Shown here piece by piece: positions 8,761-18,407 of a stretch of DNA of 64,000 nucleotides. Origin of the DNA: Pusillimonas sp. T7-7 (GTDB lineage Bacteria; Pseudomonadota; Gammaproteobacteria; Burkholderiales; Burkholderiaceae_B); assembly GCF_000209655.1 (NCBI RefSeq), contig NC_015458.1, positions 2,976,001-3,040,000 of the forward strand, read 5' to 3'. Position numbers and translations under genes: made by a program. Every line of letters starts with the position of its first letter. Position 1 is the stretch's first letter. The notes below the pieces were generated by a model. The model did not search any database and was not told the DNA's origin. It saw only the letters and a program-made list of their open reading frames with translations.

Positions 8761-9410
8761 CTACTGAACTCACACCCCAACAGGAAATCCTCCAGGTAGC
8801 CGCTGAATGCTTTATGGAGCAAGGTTTTAACGCCACAAGCATTGACGACGTCGCCCGTCGCATGAACGCGACCAAAGGCCGGATCTATCATTACTATGCG
8901 TCGAAAATTGATTTGTTTTTTGAGATCCACCGTGAAGGCATGGACCGATTATTTTCTGCCGTCTTGCCTGCCCGGAAAACGGCGGGCAACGGCATCACGG
9001 TACTTGCGGCCATGCTGCACGCACACGCGCTCGCCCTGTTTGAACACCATGCATTCGAAAGCGTAGTCGTCCAGGGCGTTCAGCTGCATCGCTACGGGGC
9101 TCTCACACCCGGGCAACGCAAAGACCTGGACGAGTTGATAGCAAGCCGTGATCGGTTTGAGCAACTGTTCAAGGAGCAAACCAATCTTGCAAAGGCAGAC
9201 GGATCTCTAGGCGATTTAAATACATCCATTGCTGTCAAGACCATGCTGGGCGGGCTGCAATGGGCATTGATTTGGTACCGGCCTGAACACGACGGCAGTA
9301 TCGAGAACCGCAAATACTTGGCGGATCAGATGGTCGGCACTCTAGTTTACGGACTACAGTCGCGTCCCCCTAAAACCGCACCCACTCATTTGAAAGAAAA
9401 ACGATCATGA
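8757..9410 (+). CDS. TetR-family regulator
   Basis: 217 residues starting at the ATG that overlaps the monooxygenase stop (ATGA at 8757-8760). The longer frame from 8571 is entirely within the upstream gene and is rejected. The N-terminal TetR helix-turn-helix is clear: AAECFMEQGFNATSIDDVARRMNATKGRIYHYYASKIDLF. The remaining helical domain would bind a small effector. Being sandwiched and translationally coupled between two enzyme genes points to local control of this cluster. Confidence 0.9.
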   Translation: MTTELTPQQEILQVAAECFMEQGFNATSIDDVARRMNATKGRIYHYYASKIDLFFEIHREGMDRLFSAVLPARKTAGNGITVLAAMLHAHALALFEHHAFESVVVQGVQLHRYGALTPGQRKDLDELIASRDRFEQLFKEQTNLAKADGSLGDLNTSIAVKTMLGGLQWALIWYRPEHDGSIENRKYLADQMVGTLVYGLQSRPPKTAPTHLKEKRS

Positions 9411-10378
9411 GAATACTGGTACTTGGCTCAAGCGGCTTTATTGGCGCCCGTCTGGTCCGGGAGCTGGCACGCAAACTTCCCGATGCCGAGATTATCGCGA
9501 GCGATTTGCGTGCCGGCGCCCCCGACACCTCCTTGCCAGGCAATATAAAGTTTGTGGTTGGCGACATTCTCGACCCTAAGCTGTTTTCCAATCTTTTCGA
9601 GCACCGTATCGACGCGGTATTTCATCTTGCCGCGGCGCTTACCGTCGATGCAGAAAGTTCCTTTGAGCGAGGCATGGACATCAACGTCCACGCATTGATA
9701 CGACTATTGGATGCATGCCGTTTGCAGGTCGACACGCCCAAGTTTTTGTTTGCCAGTTCGGTATCTACCTTTGGCGGCGAACTGCCGGAAACCGTTGATG
9801 ACTACGTCCGGCAGACTCCGCAAACATCTTATGGAACGCACAAAGTCATCGGTGAACAGTTGATTAACGACTATTCAAGACGCGGGTATTTGGATGGACG
9901 CTCATTGCGCCTGCCAATTGTGCTTACCCATCCCGGGCCACCCAGTGCGAGTGTTTCCGACAGAATCGCTTCCCTGATTCGCGAACCGTTAAGCGGGCAA
10001 CGCGTCCTTTGCCAAATCCGTCCAGATACCGCATTGGCCGTCGCGTCTGTCGACACAGTGATCAACAGCATGCTGAAATTGCTTGCCGTCCCGGCCCAGG
10101 CCTTCTCTGAGACGCGAGCACTGAATCTGCCAGCCCTTACGGTTACCCCACGGGAAATAGCCGCCGCGGTGGGCCGCCGCCTTGCACCGAACGCAGGCAC
10201 GCCCATTGAATGGGGTGAAGACCCCATGCTGCAAAAGGTCGTGGATGGCTGGCCGGCGCACTTTTCCTCTAAACAAGCATTAGAGCTGGGTCTTGAACCT
10301 GATCACACAGTCGACGCCATCATCGACGCCTTTCTTGCCGATCGGGCCAGCAGAGAGCAAGCGACCCCCAATGATTGA
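9407..10378 (+). CDS. NAD-dependent epimerase/dehydratase-family oxidoreductase
   Basis: 323 residues of the extended SDR fold: nucleotide motif GSSGFIG (residues 7-13), Asp in ASDLRA as NAD ribose ligand, catalytic Ser in FASSVSTFGG (near 118-120) and YGTHK (Tyr142, Lys146). The C-terminal half (SDRIASLIREPLSGQRVLC ... LPALTVTPREIAAAV) resembles the D-erythronate dehydrogenase (DenD)-like branch, but this is from memory only. Its ATG overlaps the TetR stop (ATGA). It converges on the cyclase gene, 32 bp apart. Confidence 0.85.
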   Translation: MRILVLGSSGFIGARLVRELARKLPDAEIIASDLRAGAPDTSLPGNIKFVVGDILDPKLFSNLFEHRIDAVFHLAAALTVDAESSFERGMDINVHALIRLLDACRLQVDTPKFLFASSVSTFGGELPETVDDYVRQTPQTSYGTHKVIGEQLINDYSRRGYLDGRSLRLPIVLTHPGPPSASVSDRIASLIREPLSGQRVLCQIRPDTALAVASVDTVINSMLKLLAVPAQAFSETRALNLPALTVTPREIAAAVGRRLAPNAGTPIEWGEDPMLQKVVDGWPAHFSSKQALELGLEPDHTVDAIIDAFLADRASREQATPND

Positions 10379-10410
10379 AAAATGGAACCCCAGCCATCGT
10401 GGCCGTTTTC

Positions 10411-11463
10411 CTATACTGTTGCTACGGGTGTTACGGGCGAGGCGAACGCCCCTGGCAACCTTAAAGGGGGCGCGGTCAGTAGAAACCGGTACCGGCCCCG
10501 CGCCCTTAGCCAGTCTGCCAATGGCGTCAGTTGCCACAGCTCGCCCAGGTGAACGCCAAGCTTGAACAGGCAGTGTTCATGCAAGGGCAAGGCGGCACAG
10601 CATGCGTCGCCGCCCTGTGCGGGGAAAGCTTCAACCGCATAGTTGTCTGCAGCGATCGCTGCCAAACCGCTATCAGTAATCCACTGCAAGAGACGCTCAT
10701 CACGGCCGTCCAGAGCGGCGCAGCTGTGATGAAGCACTTCAGGATCTGGTTGTTTGCGCATGCCCAGCACAAGGTCCGCGAAACCCGTATGCAGGCAAAC
10801 AATATCGCCGGTCTCAATCTCGATGCCATCGGCCTCGAGCACGCGCATCATCTCGTCGTAGCCGATCAAAGTAGGTGCGTCGCCATAATGGGCACGCAAA
10901 TCGATCATGGCCGCACGCCCTTGCACGCAGGTGTTGGCCATATGCTCAATACCAAGCGCCTTGGCACAAGAGGTGCTGCGGCTCGATATGCTCTCGTTCA
11001 ACCCGGCATCGCCCAAGTCTGCCGGCCCGATCAAGTCTTCACCCGCCGCAAAGCCGTTGTAATAGACGGGCTTTCGAACCCCATCACCGTTTACGTCGAA
11101 CATCGAACCGACATGTGGCAGGCCGTCCCATTGCGTCGAATACTGCAAGTGCAGAATTGCCAAGTCGTCAGACAGCACATCCGTCCGGCCCGGCTCAAGC
11201 TCGCCCAGCAGGCAGTTCACATTCACTTTTCCGCGACGCAACGTCGGGCGCAGAATGGGCGGCTGTCGGTTCGGATTGAGCGCGGTGCCGCCTGGATAAT
11301 CTAATGGCAGACTAAGACAAAAGGATTGCCCTTCTTTGACTTCGGCCAGGCCTTGCTTGAGCTTTTGCTGGGTGATGAGATTAAGCCGGCCTAGCTGGTC
11401 ATCGGGGCCGAAGTCCCCCCAATTCGAGCCTTCGGGGCGCTGCGTCCACCTAGGGTTGTTCAT
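10411..11463 (-). CDS. Putative cyclase-family hydrolase (PF04199-like)
   Basis: 350 residues from MNNPRWTQRPEGSNWGDFGP at 11463; the frame extends ten codons upstream without a better ribosome site. The family (kynurenine formamidase/cyclase-like metal hydrolases) is recognised by LSLPLDYPGG near 50-60 and the metal-site region QWDGLPHVG near 111-119, where the usual HxGTHxDxPxH is modified as in the larger subfamily. EIETGDIVCLHTGFADLVLG is also typical. Members open lactone or amide-like rings or hydrolyse formamides. It lies opposite the monooxygenase/dehydrogenase cluster and may act in the same unknown pathway. Confidence 0.75.
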   Translation of the reverse strand: MNNPRWTQRPEGSNWGDFGPDDQLGRLNLITQQKLKQGLAEVKEGQSFCLSLPLDYPGGTALNPNRQPPILRPTLRRGKVNVNCLLGELEPGRTDVLSDDLAILHLQYSTQWDGLPHVGSMFDVNGDGVRKPVYYNGFAAGEDLIGPADLGDAGLNESISSRSTSCAKALGIEHMANTCVQGRAAMIDLRAHYGDAPTLIGYDEMMRVLEADGIEIETGDIVCLHTGFADLVLGMRKQPDPEVLHHSCAALDGRDERLLQWITDSGLAAIAADNYAVEAFPAQGGDACCAALPLHEHCLFKLGVHLGELWQLTPLADWLRARGRYRFLLTAPPLRLPGAFASPVTPVATV

Positions 11464-11702
11464 GTTTGGTTTCCGTGACGCTACCGCTGCCAAGAAGCAG
11501 CAAGACAGCTGGCTAACTTTTAGAACGGTTATGTATACCTAAGTTTGTAAACTTCTAAATTTCCCCAGCAACAATGGGGCTTTTCTCAATAGGGAGAGCA
11601 CTGAGAAAAAGTTTATGTAAACAAATGCCGACCGACCAACGAGGTTGTTTACAGTCCTCCACGAACCCGTGAAGCGTATAGGCTTGAATGGACAGGCAGG
11701 AA

Positions 11703-11990
11703 CTATACAACTGGCAGATCAAGCTTGACACCGAAGTGCCCCGCATCCGCAGGTGAACGGTGCCACCCGCCGACTATCATTGCATCACACTTACAGACGA
11801 TCTGCGCATGGCCCAATTGTTTTAATTGCTTTCGATAAAGGCGCGCATTCTGTCGCGACAGATACCCTACTCTCTGTCCTTCAATAGTCACTCGAACGGC
11901 TCGATTGTCATGCGGATTGGAATCCTCCAAGTAAAGGATGGCCTCTGTCACATACTCGGCGCCGTCCTCTGAGCGACCGCCACTGATGGC
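11703..11990 (-). pseudogene. HIRAN-domain protein remnant
   Basis: The minus-strand frame reads EYVTEAILYLEDSNPHDN, then GQRVGYLSRQNARLYRKQL and DAMIVGGWHRSPADAGHFGVKLDLP, ending at 11703. This is the HIRAN fold, a DNA-end/damage-associated domain, in its C-terminal portion. The upstream part runs into unrelated low-quality sequence and then into the SRPBCC scrap in another frame, so it is a truncated leftover. Confidence 0.6.
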
Positions 11991-12011
11991 ACCGCATGCA
12001 CTCCTCCACAA

Positions 12012-12135
12012 TGGCCCTGGTGGTGTGCCAGTCATCTGAGGCCGCATTCCAGCGAATTATCTCGTCGGGTGTGGTGTACGCCTCCCACACCCGTTCAATC
12101 GGGGCTCGTACGTTCGTCTCGACGGTGAGTTGCAT
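12012..12135 (-). pseudogene. SRPBCC (AHSA1/START-like) N-terminal remnant
   Basis: Starts MQLTVETNVRAPIERVWEAY, continues TTPDEIIRWNAASDDWHTTRA and then loses similarity at about 12012, where only some 41 of the expected 140 or so residues are present. The beginning is a canonical AHSA1-like SRPBCC start. It is a broken gene fused to a HIRAN remnant. Confidence 0.6.
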
Positions 12136-12299
12136 AGCGGCTCTCTCCAGTTTGGTGGCAGCGGGTTGTTCACTGCCATTTGCGGGGGTGAACAGCAGAT
12201 ATTATCGTGCAAAGGCCTATTGTGACGTAGGCAGAAAGCGACACGGGCGGCGCTTGCCAGGCGCTGCGACCATCCTTCTGTGTTGCATTCCGCGTCCCG

Positions 12300-12317
12300 C
12301 TGTCATGCCTATGTCAT
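12300..12317 (+). promoter_or_regulatory. Pho box upstream of htxA
   Basis: CTGTCAT-GCCT-ATGTCAT: two 7-bp repeats spaced by 4 bp, 13 of the 14 repeat positions matching the PhoB consensus CTGTCAT. A possible -10 TACCAT lies at 12328-12333, about 10 bp after the second repeat as in PhoB-activated promoters. A further half-site-like CTTTCAT is at 12335-12341. Phosphate-starvation control of htx and ptx operons is known in Pseudomonas stutzeri, so this is the expected switch. htxA begins 135 bp downstream. Confidence 0.75.
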
Positions 12318-12452
12318 ACCGACGATCTACCATCCTTTCATGATCGATCTGTAGATCAAAGTTACTTATTGATTACATGATCGAATCAGCATGCCGGAAG
12401 GAGCCGCAGTTTGCCCTCCCGATTATTCGTTGGAAGACCTTGGAGCATCACC

Positions 12453-13313
12453 ATGTTTGCAGAGCAGCAACGCGAATATCTCGACAAGGGATATACGAAG
12501 ATTGAAAGCTTTTTCTCCGCGGAGGAAGTAGCGAAGATTCTTGAAGACGTCAAGCAAATTGAATTGGGAGCTATTGGCGTAGCTTCGGACAATGAGACTT
12601 ACCAGTTCGAAAAGAAGAATGGCGAGACGACGAAGCTACTGCGTCGCGTCGAGAATCCTCACCTTTATTTCGATGCAATAGATTCTTTGGTCAGGTCGGA
12701 AAAAATCGTCGATTTGCTTCGGCATTTCCTGGGCGAAAACATCCGTTTGCACAATAGCAAAATCAACTTCAAGCCGCCATCAGGCGCGCCAGTCCAGTGG
12801 CATCAGGACTGGGCATTCTATCCCCACACAAACGATGATTTTCTTACTCTCGGAATTTTCCTCGACGAGACAAGTGAGAAAAATGGCGCGATGGCATGCT
12901 TGCCAGGCTCCCACAAAGGAAAAGTGTACGACCACCGGAACGTCGAGACGGGCGAGTTTTGCCACGCGATCTCTCGCTCCAACTGGGACGAAGCGCTCGA
13001 CCCGACAGAAGGGGAGTTACTGACGGGACCCGTAGGAACTGTCACGTTGCATCACGTCCGGACCCTTCATGGTTCAGGCCCAAACCACTCAACGATCAGG
13101 CGGCGTTTTCTGCTCATCGGCTATGCCGCGGCTGATGCCTGGCCACTTCTGGGCTGTGGCAACTATGGGGATTATGAAAGCCTCATGGTCTCTGGCCGAT
13201 CCACCGTATTCCCGCGCATGGTGGAACTCCCTTTGACTGTCCCGTATCCGTTGTCGATGTACGGTGATCGCATCTTTGAAAGTCAACGAGCTTTGACTCA
13301 AAAGTACTACTGA
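12453..13313 (+). CDS. htxA: Hypophosphite:2-oxoglutarate dioxygenase
   Basis: A 286-residue protein starting at MFAEQQREYLDKGYTKIESF, preceded by TTGGAG; the frame from 12411 starts too early. It is a phytanoyl-CoA-dioxygenase-fold non-haem iron enzyme: HQD at 117-119 and distal His206 in TLHGSGPNHS form the Fe(II) site, and Arg216-218 would bind 2-oxoglutarate. The sequence closely matches what I recall of P. stutzeri HtxA, which oxidises hypophosphite to phosphite with succinate and CO2 release. The following binding protein, permease, ATPase, phosphite dehydrogenase and LysR genes make this identification strong. It is expected to be soluble in the cytoplasm and Pho-regulated. Confidence 0.93.
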   Translation: MFAEQQREYLDKGYTKIESFFSAEEVAKILEDVKQIELGAIGVASDNETYQFEKKNGETTKLLRRVENPHLYFDAIDSLVRSEKIVDLLRHFLGENIRLHNSKINFKPPSGAPVQWHQDWAFYPHTNDDFLTLGIFLDETSEKNGAMACLPGSHKGKVYDHRNVETGEFCHAISRSNWDEALDPTEGELLTGPVGTVTLHHVRTLHGSGPNHSTIRRRFLLIGYAAADAWPLLGCGNYGDYESLMVSGRSTVFPRMVELPLTVPYPLSMYGDRIFESQRALTQKYY

Positions 13314-13322
13314 AGTCTTTAA

Positions 13323-14234
<912 letters not shown>

Positions 14235-14357
14235 AGCACGAGGGGTCCGTTCTTGGATGAGGGCAGCGGACGACAAGGTGGACTGACGCACGCCAGCTCC
14301 TTGTCTCCGCTGCACGAACATACGGGCGCGCATCGCGATACCACAGAGGATGAACCA

Positions 14358-15206
14358 ATGAATCAGCGAATCGAAGAAGTCATGCTGGCTAATGTCAAGA
14401 GGGACGTAGCCAGGAGAAAGCGGCATTTTGCAACGTCGGTCGTAGTACTCAGTTTGCTGGCAGTGGCCTGGTACGTGTGTCAGATAGAATTCCAGAAGCT
14501 AGGCGCCGGTTTACCGAGACTATGGTCATTCGTCGTGCAGATGTTTCCACCCGACCTGAGCGACCTGGACGTCATTCTAAAAGGGGCTGGCGAGACGCTC
14601 GCCATGGCGACGATTGGCACGATATTCGCCACAATCATGGCATTTCCGCTGGCACTCATGGCTGCGCGTAATACCTGTCCGAACAAGTGGACCTATCGGG
14701 TATCCCGCGCCATCCTGAACGCCAGCCGCGGCACGGAGACATTTGTCTATGCACTTGTATTTGTAGCAGCAGTGGGCTTCGGTCCGTTCTCCGGCGTACT
14801 GGCCATTACTTTCCACATGGTAGGGGCAATCGGCAAAATGTTTGCTGAAGCCATCGAGCCCGTTGACCAAGGGCCATTGGATGCGCTCGCCTTGACCGGT
14901 GCCAGCAGGGCAAAGATTATCCGCTACGGTCTGATCCCGGATGTTATGCCGCACCTGATCGCGAGCGTTCTATACATTTGGGAATTCAGTGTCAGAACGT
15001 CCACAGTACTGGGCATCGTAGGCGCAGGTGGAATTGGGCAGACCCTGAAAGATACTGTGGACTTGTTGGAATTCAACAAGATGATTACGGTACTGGCGGT
15101 TGTATTGCTGATGGTGTCGGCAATCGATTTCATCAGTGACCGGCTCAGGTACTTGATATTGGACACAAAACGCGAGGGATTCGAAACTCTCCCTGCGAAT
15201 AACTGA
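14358..15206 (+). CDS. htxC: Hypophosphite/phosphite ABC importer permease (PhnE-like)
   Basis: 282 residues from MNQRIEEVMLANVKRDVARR, preceded by AGAGGATG; the frame from 14253 is an over-extension. It has five or six membrane spans and the PhnE/ABC permease loop EAIEPVDQGPLDALALTGAS..., matching the EAA motif that docks on the ATPase. VLGIVGAGGIGQTLKDTVDLLEFNKM is also typical of PhnE. It forms the inner-membrane channel of the htxBCD importer. Confidence 0.92.
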   Translation: MNQRIEEVMLANVKRDVARRKRHFATSVVVLSLLAVAWYVCQIEFQKLGAGLPRLWSFVVQMFPPDLSDLDVILKGAGETLAMATIGTIFATIMAFPLALMAARNTCPNKWTYRVSRAILNASRGTETFVYALVFVAAVGFGPFSGVLAITFHMVGAIGKMFAEAIEPVDQGPLDALALTGASRAKIIRYGLIPDVMPHLIASVLYIWEFSVRTSTVLGIVGAGGIGQTLKDTVDLLEFNKMITVLAVVLLMVSAIDFISDRLRYLILDTKREGFETLPANN

Positions 15207-15239
15207 TTGCTTCACGTATTACTGGAAGGGCGGTTCGCA

Positions 15240-16040
15240 ATGAAAGATGTAGCGTTGCAGTTAAAGAATGTCGGTAAGTCATACGGCAATAAAGTTGTCC
15301 TGGAATCGATTGACTTCGAAGTACGTCACGGCTCAATGGTTGCCTTGCTCGGCACAAGCGGGGCAGGGAAGTCGACGCTTTTCCGATGTCTCACTGGCCT
15401 TGAGCCGATTGACTCCGGTTCTATCGTGGCGCTCGGAGAATCCATACATGAACTGTCTCCGGCGCGTCTGCGGGCAGTACGTGGCCAGATCGGGTTCGTG
15501 TTCCAACAACTGCACCTGGTGAAAAGGTTCTCAGCACTCGAGAATGTATTGGGTGCGCGTCTGGCAGAGATGCCCATTTGGCGCGTCACATTGAAAAGCT
15601 TCAGCCGGGCTGACAAAGTGCTCGCGTTCGAATGTCTGGACCGGGTCGGCATGCTCGATTATGCAAACACGCCTACGCAACTGCTGTCAGGCGGTCAGCA
15701 ACAGCGTATTGCGATAGCGCGAGCCTTGGCGCAGAAGCCCAAGATTATTATTGCGGACGAACCCGTCTCCAGCCTCGATCCGCTGACGGCGCGCTCGGTT
15801 CTGCAAACGCTGAAAGCCGCGGCTACAGATCTTAATGTCGCGGTCCTGTGCAGCCTGCACCAGGTAGACCTGGCACTTGAAGTGTCTGATCGAGTCGTGG
15901 GATTGCGGGATGGGCGAATCAGTTTGAATATGGCTAACCAACCGAATGATCAAGGCATGATGCAAAAGATACGATCCATTTATCAGCAGCGTGCCGTACA
16001 CAGCGACAGAGACGAGCCGTTGCAGCGGCATGTCGCGTAG
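15240..16040 (+). CDS. htxD: Hypophosphite/phosphite ABC importer ATPase (PhnC-like)
   Basis: 266 residues starting [20 protein letters not shown]. Walker A is GTSGAGKST, followed by a Q-loop in [11 protein letters not shown], signature [16 protein letters not shown] and Walker [14 protein letters not shown]. The layout is that of PhnC-type ATPases. It starts about 30 bp after htxC with GGAAGGG upstream. In the P. stutzeri and A. faecalis loci the ATPase is called HtxD; that naming is used here. Confidence 0.9.
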   Translation: MKDVALQLKNVGKSYGNKVVLESIDFEVRHGSMVALLGTSGAGKSTLFRCLTGLEPIDSGSIVALGESIHELSPARLRAVRGQIGFVFQQLHLVKRFSALENVLGARLAEMPIWRVTLKSFSRADKVLAFECLDRVGMLDYANTPTQLLSGGQQQRIAIARALAQKPKIIIADEPVSSLDPLTARSVLQTLKAAATDLNVAVLCSLHQVDLALEVSDRVVGLRDGRISLNMANQPNDQGMMQKIRSIYQQRAVHSDRDEPLQRHVA

Positions 16041-16059
16041 TTCGTTCCTCAGAGGTCCC

Positions 16060-17061
16060 ATGAAACCAAGAATCGTAACAACGCATCGAATCCACCCTGA
16101 CACGCTGGCCCTCCTTGAGACCGCCGCTGAAGTAATTTCCAATCAGTCCGATTCAACCATGTCGCGGGAAGAGGTACTGTTGCGCACCAATGATGCGGAC
16201 GGGATGATGGTGTTTATGCCGGATAGCATAGATGCGGATTTTCTATCCGCGTGCCCCAATCTGAAGGTCATCGGCGCCGCGCTTAAAGGATATGACAACT
16301 TTGATGTCGAGGCATGTACCCGCCATGGGATTTGGTTTACGATTGTTCCTGATTTGCTTACGAGTCCCACAGCTGAACTAACGATTGGCCTGTTGCTGAG
16401 CATCACACGGAATATGCTGCAAGGTGATAATTACATTCGATCACGCCAGTTCAATGGTTGGACCCCGCGGTTTTATGGCACAGGTTTGACGGGTAAAACC
16501 GCCGGCATCATTGGGACGGGAGCGGTCGGGCGGGCGGTCGCAAAGCGGCTGGCCGCCTTCGATATGCAAATTCAGTACACGGATCCGCAGCCTTTGCCGC
16601 AAGAGTCGGAAAGGGCATGGAATGCGAGCAGAACATCGCTGGACCAGCTATTGGCGACAAGCGATTTCATCATTCCCATGCTGCCGATGTCGTCAGATAC
16701 CCACCACACCATAAATGCTCGGGCATTAGACCGCATGAAGCCCGGTGCGTACCTCGTCAATGCCTGTCGCGGCTCCATCGTAGATGAGCGGGCCGTGGTG
16801 CATGCGCTTCGGACGGGGCATCTGGGCGGTTACGCCGCAGACGTCTTCGAGATGGAGGAATGGGCGCGTCCCGACAGGCCGCATTCTATTCCTGACGAAT
16901 TGCTTGATCCTGCTTTACCCACATTCTTTACGCCTCACCTGGGTTCGGCGGTCAAATCGGTACGGATGGAAATCGAGCGTGAAGCCGCCCTCAGTATCCT
17001 CGAAGCGTTGCAAGGGCGCATTCCACGCGGAGCGGTCAACCATGTTGGAGCGGGGAGATGA
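16060..17061 (+). CDS. ptxD: NAD-dependent phosphite dehydrogenase
   Basis: A 333-residue D-2-hydroxyacid dehydrogenase-fold protein. Starting at ATG 16060 (after AGAGGT), all diagnostic PtxD residues appear in place: Met53, Lys76 in [10 protein letters not shown], Trp134, Tyr139, Arg237 in ACRGS, Glu266 in FEMEEWAR and His293 (His292 in P. stutzeri), then [12 protein letters not shown]. The nucleotide motif is GTGAVG at 152-157. Asp175-Pro176 occupy the NAD-specificity positions, Glu-Ala in P. stutzeri. It oxidises phosphite to phosphate with reduction of NAD, completing hypophosphite use. An ordinary hydroxyacid dehydrogenase would lack this residue set. Confidence 0.95.
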   Translation: MKPRIVTTHRIHPDTLALLETAAEVISNQSDSTMSREEVLLRTNDADGMMVFMPDSIDADFLSACPNLKVIGAALKGYDNFDVEACTRHGIWFTIVPDLLTSPTAELTIGLLLSITRNMLQGDNYIRSRQFNGWTPRFYGTGLTGKTAGIIGTGAVGRAVAKRLAAFDMQIQYTDPQPLPQESERAWNASRTSLDQLLATSDFIIPMLPMSSDTHHTINARALDRMKPGAYLVNACRGSIVDERAVVHALRTGHLGGYAADVFEMEEWARPDRPHSIPDELLDPALPTFFTPHLGSAVKSVRMEIEREAALSILEALQGRIPRGAVNHVGAGR

Positions 17062-17065
17062 CTGA

Positions 17066-17935
17066 GTGATTAATCTCGATCACGTTGAGAGTTTTCTGGC
17101 CGTAGTCGCAGCCGGGGGCTTCCGCGACGCCGCAAAACAACTCGACATTTCGCAGTCGACGGTGACGCAGCATATCAAGAAGCTTGAAGAGTCGCTTAAG
17201 ATGGAAGTGATCGTGCGAAGCAATGCCGGTTGCAGCTTGACAGCCGAGGGTGAAACTTTTTTGCCGTATGCGCAACAGCTCGTCAACCTGGCGTGTAAAG
17301 CCGGAACTCTATTTGAAAAGAAAGATGAAATCACGATTGGTGCGAGTTCTAACACGGGCATATACTTGCTTCAGCCATATATAAAAGAGTTTGAAGAGCG
17401 AACGCCATTTTCAGTCAAGGTGGTCATCGATAGAAACGAGGCGATAGCGCGGACCATAGAGAATTACGACCTGGACATCGCTGTCGTCGAAAGATGGGAC
17501 GAGCGCCCGGGATTCGCTGCCAAGCTGTGGCGACGAGAAGAGCTGGTACTTATCGTACCGCTGGGGCATCCGTGGGCGGGCATGCGGAGTGTTGGGCCGA
17601 ACCAGCTTGAAAACCAAGTCTTGATCGGAGGCGAGGCGGGCTCGGGCACCGGACGGGTCCTTCGGCAGTATCTCGGTACACGGGCAAATACGCTGAGTGT
17701 TTCCTTGCAACTGGGCAGTACCGCCGCTGTAAAAAGTGCTGTGCAGGCAGGACTGGGGATATCAGTCGTGATGAAAGCGTCCGTCGAGAACGAGTCCCGA
17801 CTTGTCTTGTTTTCAACGGTTCCCTTTGAGGGCGATCCGCCCCGGAAGGAGATCTACATCGTGTTTCGGAATGGCATGCTGAAGCATCCGTCCATCGCTG
17901 CTTTCGTCGACATACTTTTGAGCCGTCCGCACTAA
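17066..17935 (+). CDS. ptxE: LysR-family regulator of the phosphite locus
   Basis: 289 residues from a GTG start four bases after the ptxD stop, preceded by GGGGAGA. The N-terminal LysR helix-turn-helix is clear: FLAVVAAGGFRDAAKQLDISQSTVTQHIKKLEESLKMEVIVR. A co-inducer-binding domain follows. Position and direction directly after ptxD match ptxE. With a Pho box at the head of the operon, its role may be accessory or a second control layer; that is inferred. Confidence 0.9.
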   Translation: MINLDHVESFLAVVAAGGFRDAAKQLDISQSTVTQHIKKLEESLKMEVIVRSNAGCSLTAEGETFLPYAQQLVNLACKAGTLFEKKDEITIGASSNTGIYLLQPYIKEFEERTPFSVKVVIDRNEAIARTIENYDLDIAVVERWDERPGFAAKLWRREELVLIVPLGHPWAGMRSVGPNQLENQVLIGGEAGSGTGRVLRQYLGTRANTLSVSLQLGSTAAVKSAVQAGLGISVVMKASVENESRLVLFSTVPFEGDPPRKEIYIVFRNGMLKHPSIAAFVDILLSRPH

Positions 17936-17961
17936 ATCGGCTTGTGAGCTCGGCTTGTAAT

Positions 17962-18110
17962 GCCGCCGCCGACCCTGGGCGCCGAAGTTCGGGCTGTGGC
18001 GTCGCCACACCGATTCTTTCCACGGCAGCTTCGGCTACGACGGAGTGAAAGATATGGGCGAGGGCAACAAACAAAATAGCCAGTCAAACGACTGGCTCTT
18101 GAAATTTTGA
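17962..18110 (+). pseudogene. Unrecognised C-terminal gene fragment
   Basis: A short open stretch ends RRHTDSFHGSFGYDGVKDM then GEGNKQNSQSNDWLLKF and a TGA at 18108. It has no plausible start and I recognise no family. The composition looks protein-like, so it may be the tail of a gene cut when the operon was inserted. It contains the 8-bp hairpin at 18078-18097. Confidence 0.3.
18078..18097 (+). terminator. Possible terminator hairpin after ptxE
   Basis: Perfect 8-bp stem AGCCAGTC/GACTGGCT with an AAAC loop, followed by CTTGAAATTTT. The T tail is weak, so termination strength is doubtful, but it is the first stable hairpin after the htx-ptx operon. Confidence 0.45.
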
Positions 18111-18167
18111 GGACAAAACCTTTGAAGTCTAGCCTCTCATCCCGATAAAGTGACCTGCTCCGTTTTT

Positions 18168-18407
18168 TCATACCACCGCCATTTGGGAAATGGCATGGAT
18201 TGATAAACAGTTCCTCAAGCTTTGGGCCATTTGCAACGGCGTCAGGTAGCCCAAGCTGGAATGCGGTCGTACCTCGTTGTAATGGCGCCGCCAATCCGCG
18301 ATGACGATTCTGGCCTCGATCCGGTTGCGAAACCATTCCAGACTGAAGCACTCGTCACGCAGTTTGCCATTGAAACTTTCGGTGGTGCCGTGCTGCCATG
18401 GCTTGCC
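18168..18407 (-). pseudogene. IS3-family orfB C-terminal remnant
   Basis: The minus-strand frame reads GKPWQHGTTESFNGKLRDEC, then LEWFRNRIEARIVIADWRRHYNEVRPHSSLGYLTP. This is the last part of an IS3-family DDE transposase, including the final catalytic Glu region. An in-frame TAG lies just upstream of the apparent Met, so only the end remains. It is unlike the other IS3 element in this window and marks an older insertion at the right side of the htx-ptx operon. Confidence 0.75.

Larger units (their letters stand above)
11464..12299. other. Gene-poor scar region between the catabolic cluster and the htx operon
   Basis: Roughly 840 bp without an intact gene. It contains a HIRAN-domain remnant (11703-11990) and an SRPBCC N-terminal remnant (12012-12135), both on the minus strand and out of frame with each other, plus small inverted repeats at 11540-11620 (for example GTTTA-TG-TAAAC). 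The mix of unrelated scraps fits a recombination boundary at the left of the htx-ptx operon. Confidence 0.6.

Noticed and set aside
12411..12452. Upstream start of htxA
   Set aside because: The 14 extra codons precede a good ribosome site and the well-known MFAEQQREYL start.
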